The notes: a model not told the origin generated them from the sequence alone. A stretch of DNA of 64,000 bases from Porphyra umbilicalis (GCA_002049455.2 KV919003.1:58575-122574), one strand, 5' to 3'; counted from the stretch's first letter, positions 21,841-34,419 are shown. Numbers and translations: made by a program.

Positions 21841-24624
21841 ATGGTTCCAAAAATAGCTATCGGAGAGCGGTGCCACGGCAGAGGCAGATAAATCGGTTCC
21901 AAGTCCATCAGCGGCATCCGCGATCTACGGCGCATTGACACTTGGTATCAAGCTCACGGCTCTGTAGGTGGGAGCACAGGCGAGAAGCCCATTGACGTGG
22001 TGGTTCTGGCAGCGAAGTGCGCGCGTTACAGGGCGGCCCGGACCATTTTCCGTCCACAGAACCCGTGGCGGGACGTGCAGCGGGGGTGGGAACAGTGTGT
22101 CCGCCATGGACAGAGATGCTGGTGCGGGAACTGCGGGCGCCTGGTGCGCCCACTAATGGACAGTCTCGTCGACCGGGCAGCGGCGGTGGTCATCGTGGTG
22201 ACCGCCGACGCGCTGCGCACGGTTGGGGGCGCAACGCGGCGGATCCTCACCTCGCCCCGGCTGCCCTTCCGTTTCGCATATGCGGTGCTGCCACTCGGCG
22301 CCAGCGCCGCCGTCGCCGAAGCGGTCGCCGCGGGTGTCCCCGCCCCGGGCCGCAGCCGCAGCCGATTCGGGGGGTCTGGGGGGGGGGTGATCACCAGTGG
22401 CACCGCCACTGCTGCCGCCGCTGCCATTGCAGCGACTGAGAGTTGGCCGGCGGGAGACCTCTGACGGCCTGCGGTCGACGCGGTGGCGGCGGCGGCTGCG
22501 GCAGCCGAGGCCACAGTGGCGACTGCCGCCAGCGCCGTCGCGGTTTGAGCGCTTCGCGAGCAGCCGGAGGCTTTATTGGCGCTCCCCCCTCCCGTCATTC
22601 GCCTCGGTGATTGCCCCCGCTGGCGGCGGCGGCGCCCGCGCTGCCGCGGGCGCCACGGCGGAGGCCGGCTACGCGCTGCCGCCGCTGGAGCTTCGCGGGC
22701 CGCAGTTGGCCGCCGCCCCTGTCGCCATCGCCGTTTTTACCCGCTGCCCAGACGCGAGGGTGCCTGTGCTCGCGGTGGAGCTGCTCGCGGGTGTCGACGC
22801 GGGCGTCCGCGGGGCGGCCGCCACACACCCGTCGTTGCGGAAGCGTGACCGCTGCTGGCTGTGAACGCTGGTAGGGTCACACGCGTCGGGGGTAGGGGGC
22901 AGGGGGGGGGGCAGGGCGCCGGCGGGGCCTGGGGCGGTGGCCAGGGCGGCGGCAGTGGTGGCCGCGGCGGACCCTGGCCGAGACGACGGCGGCGGCGGCG
23001 GTGCGCCGCCGAGAGCGGTGGGCCTCCAGGAAGCCGTGGGCATTGTTCAGCTGCTCGCGTTAACCAATGAGGGGTGGGTGGTGCTGCGGGCGGCGGCGTG
23101 TCGGGATGCGGCGGCGGTGGTAGAGACGGCGGCGGGGACGGCGACACGGGAGAGGGCGGGTGCCGGCAGCAGCGGCGTGACGGCACCGGCCGTGGTGTTG
23201 CTTTTTGAGGTGCTCGTCGAGGCGGACGTGGCCAATCCGCCGCCGGCGGTGGAGGAGCGACCGCCCGCCACGACCCCCGCCGCCGATGACGGCGCCGGCT
23301 GTGGGGGTGACGGCGCAGGTGCACTGCCGTGCCGTACGCCGCCCCCGACATCGTAGGTGCAAGAGCACGGGCTGTGCAGGTTGCGCCCGATTCCGATGCG
23401 TCCGCTTCCATCGGCTCCGCCCTGTCTGTCGCGTTGCACGAGGGGGTGGGGGGCGTCTTCGCGGGTGTAGGCGCGAGGGCGTCGGCGGCGGATCTACGGG
23501 GCTCCCGTTTTCGGCCGCCGAGCTGTCGTTGCTGCGGGTGGACGTTGACGCACGCGTCGGGAGGTCAGTGCGGGCGGCGGTGGTGGTGGCGGCAGCGGCG
23601 GCGGCAGTGGCGGGTGACACGGGTGGGGGGGGTGGGGCGCCGTGACGCCCTGACGTCGCCGCGCGTCCGGGACGCCAACAGTGGAGACTGTGATGGGGGT
23701 GCGGCAGACGGCGACGGTGCGGCGTGGGGCTCGTATGGGAACCTCTGTTCGGGGCCGCCGCGGTGGGCGCGGCGGCGGTGGGTGCACCGGCACTGGCAGC
23801 TTCAGCGGCGGCCGATGTGGCGGTGGCTACTTGTCCGCCCCCAACCGGCTGTTGTAGTCTATCGTCGCCGGGCGGGCGACGGTAGTTCGCGTCTACGGGG
23901 GTGGTGGCGGGGGGCCTTTAGCCACGGGGGGATCGGACGAGGGGTGCTCGATGAAGCGCCGATAGCGGCCGTCGCTGCTGTGCAGCTGGGGGAGGGAGGG
24001 CGGGACGTGGAGGGGCGATAGGCCGACACATTGCGGCGGCGGCAGCGCCGAGCGGGGAGAGTATTGCGGGAGGGGGGGGGGGGGGAGGGTGACAAACAGA
24101 AGCGACGCAGGCACAGGCAAGGCAATGGGGGGTAGCTGCCCCTTGCAGGTGGTAGGGACCCACTGCCGGCGCCAACTAAAAAAATAAATAGACAATCGTT
24201 CGCGGCGGCCTCCTCTGCTCCAGTGTCCTATGGCGGCATTCTTCGCGTGGATTCAACCATCCCACCCCACACGTGCACGTGGAGCTCCTATCCACCCGCC
24301 AGGCGGCCGCTTTGACTCGCCTGGCGCCCCCGACCGGGCAGGCGTACCGCCGCCGCCACCACGACCACGTTCAAATAAGCTCCACCCGCCTGTACCCTCC
24401 CCCCCCGCAGTCAAGCCCCCGACAGGGTGTCGGGCAACTCTTACTACGCCCGCCCCTGCACGTCACGCACGTCCCAGCCGCCCGCCCGCGTGCGAGCGGT
24501 CTCGTTGACGTGCCCCTCCACCCCCAGCGGCGCCCCTCCCACCCTTCCCCGCACTGATGGCGTGGTGGCTGCGTCCCCCTCCCTCCGAACGGCGGGCGCC
24601 ACCCCCCCCCTCGCAATGGAGCCC
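21841..24624. other. GC-rich stretch; possible decayed gene at 22.1-23.4 kb
   Basis: On the plus strand, pieces in changing frames read like helical repeat protein: PLELRGPQLAAAPVAIAVF, ARVPVLAVELLAGVDAGV, EAVGIVQLLALTNEGWVVL and APAVVLLFEVLVEADV. The spacing is loosely ARM/HEAT-like, but frames shift often and no start or stop is clear. 24200-24600 has nothing recognisable. Confidence 0.25.
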
Positions 24625-27600
24625 GGGGTCACCCCGAAGCCCCACGCCCAGTTAAGGTGTCCGATCTGGCTTTCAAGCTTACAGACGTGTATGAAAATGA
24701 TTTTACTACGTGGAGAAATGTGAATGGAGCGAAGGGTCGCGACCCGCGACCATAGAATTGGACCGTCTCACGGCTTGTCAGAGGGGTGTGACCCCACCCC
24801 TGTTGACCCAACGCAGAGGGTCAAATGAACCGACCACTGGAGCAGCGTGGTGACGACCGCGTCCAATCCGTCTCGTGTGTCCAAGCATGGGACACAGCAG
24901 ATCCACGTGTCACGCACCATCCGTGCCTCTTCCGCCCCCCCCCTCCTCCCCCTTTTCGATTTGCGTCCGACCGCTCCGTCTTCTAGGACCGTACGAGAGT
25001 AAGTGCGCCGCTGACACCCAAACGAAGGCAGATGGTAAACTCGAACGATGTCGCTAATGGCAATCGCGTGATGGCCTTACTGACATTATCCGTGCACGGG
25101 CATCTTTTCTTCCGCTTAACGACTGAATGTTATTCCTCAACGTCTCTACTTCCGTGTAATATGGTGCAGCAGGAAATAACTCCTGATAACACTCGGAGTT
25201 CTTCGCCGGAAAACATGGCAGGCAAGCGAGGACGCGAAAGGTATGGCGCGAGAAAGGACATCGGCAGGGCCTGCCTGTTGCAGAGGCGCCACAGATTGTT
25301 CGAGAGACAGGTGCCAATCCACATACGCTGTCTGTATGCTCACACTATTACGAAGCGCTCTGTTGCACTTCTTTCTCTCATGTACTTTGCGTTCCACCTG
25401 CAGTCTGTCCGATGCTGATATCAGGAGCGCGTTCCCTGGAGCTGTCTGGGCGTATCGCTGCACGGGATGCTCAGACGTCTTTCTACGGCCCAGTAATGGA
25501 CTGCGAGCCTGGCAAACCCGAGCTTTCCCCGAGCTGGACGAGGTGCTGCTTGCATGCGTGCGTGCGCTGCCTGCCATCCCCTGCAAGTCCCTACGTGCCA
25601 CCGAAGATTTTGGTATTTCGCACGGTACTTGCGACCGCTGTTACTGTCGGAGTAAGCGGGCACGGCTACGCAAGGCTTCCGCAGAGACGGATATCGTCGA
25701 TGGCCCTGTGCCACCTTCGTCCACGCCGACTTTGGTGACCCCAATCTCGTGTGAGAATTGGCGTGGTCACTCCAGCGCGGCGTCTGGCAGTGCTCCCGTC
25801 GGTGGCTCGTCACTGGCCAGCTCATTGGTGACCACTCCCGTTTCGGCAGGTCCAAGCCTCTCCCACCTTGCCGCACGCGTGTGCACATTGACACGCGAGC
25901 GTGCAGAGGCGCTGAACCAAGCTGATTTTGAGAGGCGGTGTGTCGTCCGCCTGAACGAGCAGCTGAAGGCAGCCCAATCAGCGCTTGCGTCAGCCCGCGC
26001 CCCTCCACCTCATTCGCCTATCTGCTCGGAATTTTTGGCGCTTCTCCGCAGTGGCGCGTTTTGGAACGACCGCGACGGTCCTACACTGCAGCAGATTGCG
26101 GCGGCCATCTTGCTACACGACTGTCCACCTGAGTTTCGCGTTAAGCGGGCGAACGGTCGCGAGAGCGTGTACGTTAAGCGGATGTCGCCACTTAAGGCAC
26201 GCGTGAAGCGCAGTCAGCGCTATCGTCGAACTGCGATTGGCTCGAGCCTATTGGCTAAGGTGGTCGGGTCCCAGGAGGATGCTGACGTGGCTTCTAATGC
26301 GCAATCCATAGCGCTGGGAGCGGTCGCGAGCGGTCGCGTGACCGTGGCTCAGAGGCGACGTAGCAAGGCCGCTCAACCACTCCCGCTGACCCCAGAGCAG
26401 CAGCTTGGACTTATCGAGACCTACGGAGTGAGCCTGACTGCCTTTAATGGCATCCGGCGTGGGCTAGGCGGATCGCGTGCGGGTCTCACGAGCTAGCCGG
26501 TTTTGAGAGCTGCACGTGCCCGATTGGCTGATCTACCGGCAAAACGCGTCACCGTGACAAGTACAGGGGCTCATCTGGTCAACCTTAAGGAAGCGGTCGC
26601 TGAGAAGCTGATTGCATTGAGCGCTTCCAATGGATTCGTGGAGCGTCTCATTCGTGGCGCCGACTTGGTGCCAATTCCTCAAACGGAGGCCTACTCACCA
26701 CCGTCGGTGGGTAGTGGCAGCTGCCCTCTGGCGGCGTTACCCCCGCCTAACGTGAAGGATGTTCACCTCGCGTTGGGCTTGGATAAGGGGGGCTCTCCTA
26801 GCTCGGTGAAGGTCGTTCTGGCGCTGGCAAACCAGAAGCACCCCCATCGGCTCAGTAATACCATCCTCGTCGCTGTCTGCCCGGCGGAGAAGGAATCCTA
26901 CGATGAGGTATCCGAGATGCTGAAGGAGCATCTGCAGCACGTACGGGACCTTGTGCGCGACGGCGTCGTCGTGAATGGCGAGCGGCGCGCTGTGCGATTG
27001 TTTTTGTCGGGTGACTACGAGGCCCTGTGTACTTTTCATGGGCACAAAGGGGCAAGTGCAACAATGCCATGCCTTATGTGCTACAGTACTAAGACTGCCA
27101 GCGCGTTGCACGCGGACTTAGACGAGCGGTTTGGGACCCTGCAAGACCTGGAGTTGCCCGCCGCTACCAATCTACGAACGGCTGAGCACTTGTGCACCAT
27201 GGCTGACACCTTCGCTTCCGCGACTCTACCTCACGCGACTACCTCGAGTCTCTCTCAGGACGCTCACCGGTCTATCGCTAGGGCGCCGCTGCTGTCCTTA
27301 GATCCTCGGCAAGTCGTTCCGATTCCTCTTCACATCACAATGGGAGTGACGACGCGCCTTCTGCGCTTGGCCGTGGAGCTGATAATATCCTGTCGTGGGC
27401 GCGCTGTGGGGCTACCCTACGCATATGAGCTTGCTGAGACGCTACGAACGTCCGTGCGCGTCTCTCCTGCGCCTTACCACGGGGGGGTGTTCATAGGGCG
27501 GGCCTGCCACGCTATCGCCGAAGGCAGTGACGCTGTCTGTCGCACCCTGCTCGGTCTTGTACCCGAAAGAGACCACGTCGCGTATAAGCGGTTGTGGGCT

Positions 27601-28566
27601 CTTTGGCGAAAGCTGGTGCGGACCTTGAACAGGGCTGTGGACGTGAGCCCCGTGGAGGTGAGGGACTTCCGCAGCTGCGCCGACCTGTTTGTTCGCCACC
27701 TGAAGCTGTGCTTTCCCTGGGTGTCTATTTCCCCGAAGCTGCACATCGTGTTTCGGCACGCTGCTGATTTCCTGTCCCGGTTTGGCAGTATTGGCATCTA
27801 CGGGGAGCAGTCCATTGAGGCCTGGCATGGATTCTACAACCAAAACGCGGCTAAGTTCTCGGCTGCGACTGAGGCGGATGGGTGCGCTAATCTGGTTCGG
27901 GCGATGGCGATTGCCCGAGAGGCGAGCGACGCCAGTCTCGTGAGAACCACGAGACGTCCGGCGAAAGACGGGGCCAGACGGGCACGCAAGGCTACCGATC
28001 GGAGACTAAGAGTGAATAAGGGTGGTGCGGACGAGTGTCGGGCTCCGCGTGAGAAGGCCATTCGGGAAGGCCGGCAGTGGGCGCAGTCGATTTTTGCCGA
28101 GGGTGATCGGACGTTTGCGACATTCTTGGCACGGTTGGTGAGGGGGGGGTAATGACCAAGATAGCTTTGCTCTCAAGACCATGCCGACTGTACCTAATGT
28201 GTCCGTCATCCTTTCCGTTCTAACTTCAGTCTGGGACTCATCTCTTCGCAGCTAGGCGTCATCCACCTCGCGATCACGAGAACAGAATCCGCCATTTATA
28301 TTTTCAAAGCTTGTTTCGATGTTCCTCGCTGCCACGTCTCAATGATCACCCCCTTCGCTGCTACTTGGGGCCGGGTTCTCGCGTTCTTCAAGCCTGGGCG
28401 AAGAATGACTCCAAGATTTCGCAATGATTCTGACATGGAGAGCTGGAGCCAATTGCCGTTCAGAATTGTTCCAGGGGGCCAACCAGATGCGATAATTTGC
28501 TGTGAAACCCAGATCGGACAGGAAGCCCCGTCTTAACTGGGCGTGGCCCATTCTCGGGGTGACCCC
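24625..28566 (+). mobile_element. 3.9-kb TIR element with an unclassified large ORF
   Basis: Inverted blocks bracket the long gene at 25215-28152 at matching distances: GGGGTCACCCCGA (24625-24637) versus 28554-28566; CACGCCCAGTTAAG (24643-24656) versus 28532-28545; and CCGATCTGG[CG]TTTCA (24660-24674) versus 28503-28517, all in inverted orientation and in the same order. The outermost block is itself palindromic. I could not see a target duplication outside it, so the exact ends may lie a few bases off. The block order and symmetry argue strongly for a DNA transposon carrying its own gene. Confidence 0.82.
25215..28152 (+). CDS. Putative transposase-like protein, family not assigned
   Basis: Exon 1 is likely 25215-25240 (ATG, ends GAAAG before GTATGG) and an intron of 163 bp ends in a pyrimidine-rich CCACCTGCAG at 25403; exon 2 runs from 25404 in phase. 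The protein (about 920 residues) has paired cysteines (CTGC, CDRCYC) near the N-terminus, a coiled-coil-like stretch (RERAEALNQADFERRC to LKAAQSALASAR), and in the C-terminal half blocks GDYEALCTFHGHKG, PCLMC, LHITMGVTTRLL, SPKLHIVFRHAADFL and IYGEQSIEAWHGFYNQNAA, ending in a basic tail. From memory, similar block sets occur in uncharacterised, repetitive genes of cnidarians and other animals; I cannot name the superfamily. A TAG at 26494-26496 interrupts exon 2; it may be a lesion, or the last bases of a 69-bp intron starting GTGAGC. Confidence 0.8.
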
Positions 28567-28699
28567 CGCACTCACGCAAGGCGAGCCGCTGCACGGCAAG
28601 ATTGCAAGAACGCAAGTGCAAGCACGTCGCCCAGATGTGGGCGACTCGAAATAGCAGCTGAAAATTGCTTAGCCTGCATATTTAGGAGAATTACATTTT

Positions 28700-28900
28700 G
28701 TGCGGCGGTGAAGGGTATCGGTTCTCCAGAATCGCGAGTATGAGTAGTCTCTTCCATACCCTTGCTGATTTAGTGGCACGGGTATGTGCTCACTCACCAT
28801 TCTCCGAGTATGGGTATTGGGGGTGCACCGAAAAAAATCGCGAGTATGGGTATATATCCGAAAAAAATACTCGAGTGATACCCTTGCCACAATACTCTTG
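28700..28900. repeat. GAGTATGGGTAT-type motif cluster
   Basis: AAGGGTATC at 28709 faces GATACCCTT at 28877, and GCGAGTATG[AG]GTA recurs between them. The same GCGAGTATGAGTA word is found near 16523. It could be a small inverted-repeat element. Confidence 0.4.
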
Positions 28901-31900
28901 GTGAGGCCTGCTCAGCACACAGGACGCGGTGCGTGGTGGCTTTGTTTAAGAGCGCTTGACTGAACCTGCAAAGTCAGCGGTGTTTCACTCAATTGGCAAA
29001 CGGTTGACAGTCGACGCGGATCAAGGAGGGCCTCGAGACAGAATGCTGTAGCCCACCCAGCGAACCGTCCCGAGCACGCCACCCTTTGGCGTGCAGGTTG
29101 CGCGGTGCCCACGGGACCACCAACACCCAGACCTCTTAACGTCGGGCGAGCCAGCTCGGTCCGCGCCTCGTTCTCTCTGACAGCGCCGGTCATGACCGCT
29201 TCACTACTGGACCGATCGGCGCTTCCCGCAAGCGCCGCGTGCTTGATCCCAATTGGCGCGCGTCGTGGTGTCACGCGCAGCGATTGTTGCCCCGTGGGGA
29301 CGCGTGGCCAGCGTGTCTGCACCGCGTTGCGGCGAGAAATCTAGAAGCGGCCGCACCGTGAGCGCGGTGCGGCCAGGGTCGACGAATAAAGCGGTCTACT
29401 CTGCCAGACCTCCGTCTGAAACGAGCCAATGGCACGCTTTCAATGCACACACCCACTGCAACGCTCACCACATCACCTTCATCGCTGATCTTTGCAGGCA
29501 GTCGCTGTTCAGTGTCATCTCTATCGTTGCCCTGCCTCCACCTCTCCCTGGCACCTAAACGGGACAGCCAGAGTCCCTGTCTGTGATTGAAAGCCGTTGA
29601 TGTGGCACCCAGGGTGCTTGGCGGGCCTCCTTGTTGGCGACCGTTGCAAGCCGACGAGGACCACCCTATGCTCTGCGACGCTGGGTGCCCCAGCCTCATG
29701 TTTGTACCCAGCGTGGTCAGGGACCGCGGCTTTTCGCAGTGGTCGGCCCCACAGCCCCAGCGACTGGAAAAGGCAGCCGAGGTGGTTTGGTTGCTTGTTT
29801 GACATCGTACACTGCCTCAAACCGAGGTCGGACAGGCCCTATCAGACCAACCGTCGTGGCTGTCGTCTCGAGCAGGAATGAACAAATCCACTCGCTGACG
29901 CCTTGCAAGGAGTATCCCCAAGAAGAGCCCTTTCCGTGGCTCGACACCAGCCACAGAATAGATGAGCGTACTCCTCGCATGGGGCCGCCACAGTGCCAAG
30001 TGCCGTGCCCCGAAGCGTTCCACTTGGATTGTTTTAGTGACCACTGCGCTGTCCTGTAGCTGGTTCCGCGACTCACGCGACTGGGCGGGCCCCGTGGCAC
30101 TTGTCAGGCAGCTACGCTGGTTGAGCTGCGAAACCAGCAGGCCACCCGTCTTTGCCGCGACGATCGTCTTTCGTGAAGCAGCCTGGCGGTACGCGACAGC
30201 CAGCTGAATACGCAACAGACGTGCAAACGCTGTCAGTCTCACGTTTACCAACGCCGTCCCGGTGGTTTCACCAGTTCTGCTACCACGGGAGCCCCCCCGT
30301 AGGCTTGTCGCCCGACGAGGCCCAGAGGTCTTTCGAACACGGTTCCCCCCCACTCGAACCGTGGCGGATAGAGCCAGCCACTTTGACCGCGTGGCCGAAA
30401 GTGGGCGCTTTCCCGCGTCGCTGTGCCCCCACTGCAAGCTTCCGCCGACCCCGCCCCCCCACCGTCAGCTTGATCGCGTGATGGGGGAGGAGCCACGGCA
30501 CCCATCAGCGGGGTCAAACGCGGCGGCGGACCGCACGCCACGCGGCGGACGGCAAGCGGGGCAAGGGCAGCCGTGCCGGGATTTCGGGTGGCCCACCCGC
30601 TCCGCGAGCTCTGGTGCGCACCGATGTCGCTCCCCTCAAAAACGCGCCGATGGTGCCGAAACCGCTCCTGACCTTTGCGCTGCTGGGGGGCCCGCCTCCA
30701 CTATGGCCGTCCAGGAAGCGAAGGTGACGACCAGGCCCCCGCCGCTGCCCCTCTCAGCTGGGGTGCTGTGTGAGCGGTGGCCTGGACCACCACCCTGCCG
30801 CCTCCACGCGAGGGCGTGGGCCGGTTGTAGCGCACAGGGCCGCCAGACAGACGCGTCTCGCCGGCCCAGCCACGCCGCGCGCAGCGGCGGCGGTTAGACA
30901 GCGCACACCCGGCGGGTCGGGGGAGGGGCGGCGTCAGAGGCCGCCACGGGGGACCCGGTCGAGGCGCGGCAACAGATTTTTTCAACACGGGGGGAGAGAA
31001 AAAGGATACCAGGGGCGCTGTGGCTGGCGGGTCCCCGTTTTATTGGGTGGAGCACGGACCAGACAGCACCCGTCTTCACACAAGGGCATTCCCGCTACGC
31101 ACAGGCGTGGGGGCTGGCGCCGCAAGCCACAGCTCGCTGCCGCACGCAGCCCCGCACGCGCGCCCTCAAAACCGCCCAGCCTGCGCCCGCCTGCTGCCAC
31201 TCAAGCACCTGCGCGGCTGGTTCCCCCGTCCCATGGCGGCGACACCGGTCAAGGGCTGCTTTGCCGGCTGCTGGCGCCCGACCCCCGCCCCCCCTGCCAA
31301 CACAGCGTCGGAGGGGGACGCCGCCAGGCTGCCGCCACCCGCTGACCCCGCAACGGGCAGGGGCGTCTGTGACGGCCACCGTCAACGACCGCGCGCGTTG
31401 CGAGCGTGACCGTGTCAACGGCCGCGGTCGCGCGAGTCACCCCCCCCGCACAGCACCGCAGTTCAGTGTGTGCGTGGGCGCGCAACGGGCACCACCACGG
31501 CGGGGGGGGGGGCGGCGCTGGGCGGGAGACGACGCCAGGAAGCCAGCCAAGGGCACTGGGGCGGTGGTCCGCCTCAAACAATGGGCGCCGCCGCAGCCGC
31601 CTGGGGCGGTGTCTGAGACGCGCGCGCGAGGCGCGCAGGGCCTTTTAAACAGCCGCCCCCGCTCGTGCCGAGCGAGCTTCAAGCCACCGTGCGGCGCAAG
31701 AGCCACGACGCTGGCGGTTCGGGGCTTGCAGAGAGGAGGGAGCGGCCCGCACCGGCTGCGCGTGCCCGCGTCTTGGTTGCACGAACCCACTCGAGTGTGG
31801 CGAGGTTGTCTGACGGGGGAGCAAGGCGGGCGGGAGGGCGGCCGTTGGGGCGCTAGCACAGCAGTCCTCACGCCCACGGTGGCCACTCACCGCCGCGTGC

Positions 31901-31917
31901 CCGCCGTTGCGTCGTCC
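28901..31917. other. No gene recognised
   Basis: Minus-strand frames at 29271-29699 and 29817-30437 read more protein-like than background (FARLLRIQLAVAYRQAASRK) but contain no motif I know. GC rises sharply from about 30.2 kb. The nearest downstream gene starts at 31918. Confidence 0.35.
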
Positions 31918-33322
31918 ATGACTGGGATCACCATGATGGCGGCTCGGGAGCGCTCGGCGGCGCCGCCGGGCCCCCAAGACTACCGCATGACCATGTCCTT
32001 CCTCATGAGCAGCGACGCCAGCCGCGACGCGCCGAGCGTCGATCAAGATCAAGAACAAGGGGCGCCCCGGGACGCGGCGCCGCTGACGATACCGCACGCC
32101 AAGGCGGCGGCGGGGCGGGTGGCTTTGGCGTGGCCGTCGACCCCCCTGACGCCCGCGTCGACGCTGGGCGGCGGCGGTCAGGGTCAAGGTGCCGGCGTGG
32201 CCGCCCCCCATGGCCGGCTGCCGCCCATGGGCCACCCGTCGCCAACGACGCCACCGGGGTCCCCGCCCGCGGCGGTCATGGGCGGCCCGCCGGCGCCGCA
32301 CCTCTACCTATCCCCGTCGGTGCACGGCTTTCCGCCCGCCCACGCGGCGGTCGGCGGCGTGCCGCGCTCGTCCGCGCCGACCGTCGAGCACCACACGCCC
32401 TGCGGCACGGGGTGCGACATGAGCCTCTACCCGCTGCTGCCGGTGGATTTTCGCTCCCCCCCGCCGCACTCGTGCCCCGCGCAGGCGGCGGCGGCGGCGG
32501 CGGCGGGCTACGTCCCCCCCCCGCCGGCCACGGGCGGGGAGGGGCGCCCCCCCCTGGCCCCCCCCCCCCCCTGAGGGCGGCGACGGGGACACTGACGCGG
32601 CCGCCGTGCGGCGCACCCGCCGCACGCGCATCCTCGCGCTCCTCCTCCGCCGCGCGCCCGACGCCAAGGGCTTCCTCACCTGCATCCTCTGCGGCGCGCA
32701 CTTGTGGAGCCCAAACGGCCGCCACCACATTGCCACGTGCGCGGTGTTGCGCTCGTGGCGGGGCGCGCGGGATCGGGTGTGGGCCGACGCGGTCGCGTGG
32801 GCGGCCGCGCGGGCGGGCGGGCGCCCGGCGACCACGTTTGGGGAGCTCTGTGGGGGGGCGGGGGGGTACGCCTCGCACGTCGTGCCGCTCGTCGGTGGTG
32901 GGGCGCCGGCGCTGGCAGCGTTGGCCGCCGCCGCCGCCGCGTCGTCGCTGACGGCCGACGGCCGCGCACGCGGCGGCGTTCAAGGTGCCGGTCTAGGACT
33001 CTACGGGTATGGGGGCGGCGGCGGCGGCGGCGGCGCGACGGCCGCCGCCCTCTGCGCCGAGATCTTTGACGCGGTCAGCGAGGACGACGCGGCGGCGACG
33101 GCCGACGCGCGCGCCGCTCCGCCCAAGCCCGCCAAGGTCGCCGGCTTTTTCCGCGGCGCCGGCCGCAAGGGCTACGTCTACTGCGCGGCGTGCCACCGGG
33201 AGTTGTGGGCGCCAAACTGCAAGCGCCACGTGTGTGCGCAGCGGCAAGGGGGTGTGGGTGGGGGGGAGGGGGGGGGGGGGGACGGCCGGTTGACCCCAGT
33301 GTGGCCCGCCCCGACGCCTTGA
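31918..33322 (+). CDS. Protein with two CxxC...H...C zinc fingers
   Basis: The chosen ATG is 31918 (MTGITMMAARER); upstream the frame stays open but is only compositional. The first ~220 residues are Pro/Gly/Ala-rich and probably disordered. The frame meets a run of 14 C at 32558-32571 and reads into a TGA; shifting at that run continues as EGGDGDTDAAAVRRTRRTR. The rest has two copies of one finger: GFLTCILCGAHLWSPNGRHH with a following cysteine (about 32670-32742), and GYVYCAACHRELWAPNCKRH with its cysteine (about 33172-33237). Both share C-x2-C, LW-x-PN and an RH before the last cysteine. The ligand spacing suggests one zinc ion per copy. Function is unknown; DNA or protein binding is possible. 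Confidence 0.7.
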
Positions 33323-34419
33323 TGCCCGCGGCGGGTGCGTGCCCTACAGGTAGTCGGCCTGGCCGTTGACATGAGGCGGGCCGTATTGTCTGCGCGCTCC
33401 CAAGCCTTTGTAGATTGTTTCTGTTTCCTGTTCTTGTTCTTGTTCGTCGCGTGGTGTTTGTTGCGGGTCCTTTGGCTCCATGTACTTGTAGTTGCCCAAC
33501 AAGCGTGCGGTTTTTTCCTGTGCGATGGCCACGGCGTCCGTCGCCCCACCAGCATCGGGCGGCTCGACGGTGGGCGAGCCCCGCTTGGTGTGGTCTAGGC
33601 CACCCAAAAAGCACAGACCGCAACGCAAACCGGTACCGACCGCGGCCGGCACGCACGCGTCAGCGGTCCAGCGCACCCCAGTCGCACCGCAGGGCGCACG
33701 ACAGCGTGCGCGGGCGGACAGACGGCCCGCCGCTCGGCGGGTCCCATCAAGCCAGACGTACGGGCGCAGACACACGGGTAGACGCACGACGCCGCGCCAA
33801 CGTCCAAAGCCGCGGCGTGACCGTGCACCTCGCTTTCATCAAGAAACGAGCGGCGCGTGCGGCGGCTCCCCCCCGGCGCACCCCCCCCCCCCCCCCCCTC
33901 ACAGCGCACCGGTCACCCCCCCCCCCCCCTCGGGGGGAGTCCCCACCACCACCTCCACCGCCTCCCCGTCGACGGGCAGCCCGCCGCCCGCCGCTGCCGC
34001 CCCCCCCGTGCCGCCCCTAGGTGCAGGCCCCACCGGCGGCTGCGCCGCGTCGGCGACCGCCGCCGCCGCCGCCCCAACGACCGCGCCGCGGCGCGCGTCG
34101 GGCGCGCCGCCGTCGCCCCCCGCCGCGCCGGCAGTGGCACGCCCCGCGGGCGCCGCGCGCACGGGCGGCGGGCGCGGCGCGGCGGCAGCGGCGGCGGCAG
34201 CGGCGCCGTCGGCGCCCGCACCGCCGCCGCCACGCGCGGCGGCGGGGGCGTCCCCCGCACACCCGCCCCCGCCGCCCCCGCCGCCGTCGGCCGACGCGCC
34301 GCCGCCGACCGCGCCGGCCGACGCGCCGCCGCCGCCGCCGCCGCCGCGGCGGCCGCTCCCCCCCCGCCACCGGCGGTGCCCCCCTCTGACCGGCGGCCCA
34401 TTGTCGGAAGGCCCCCCCC
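33323..34419. other. 3' flank and C/G-run desert
   Basis: 33335-33520 is T-rich, consistent with a 3' end of the zinc-finger gene. From 33880 the sequence becomes CCG/GGC repeats and C runs with no usable coding signal on either strand. Confidence 0.4.
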
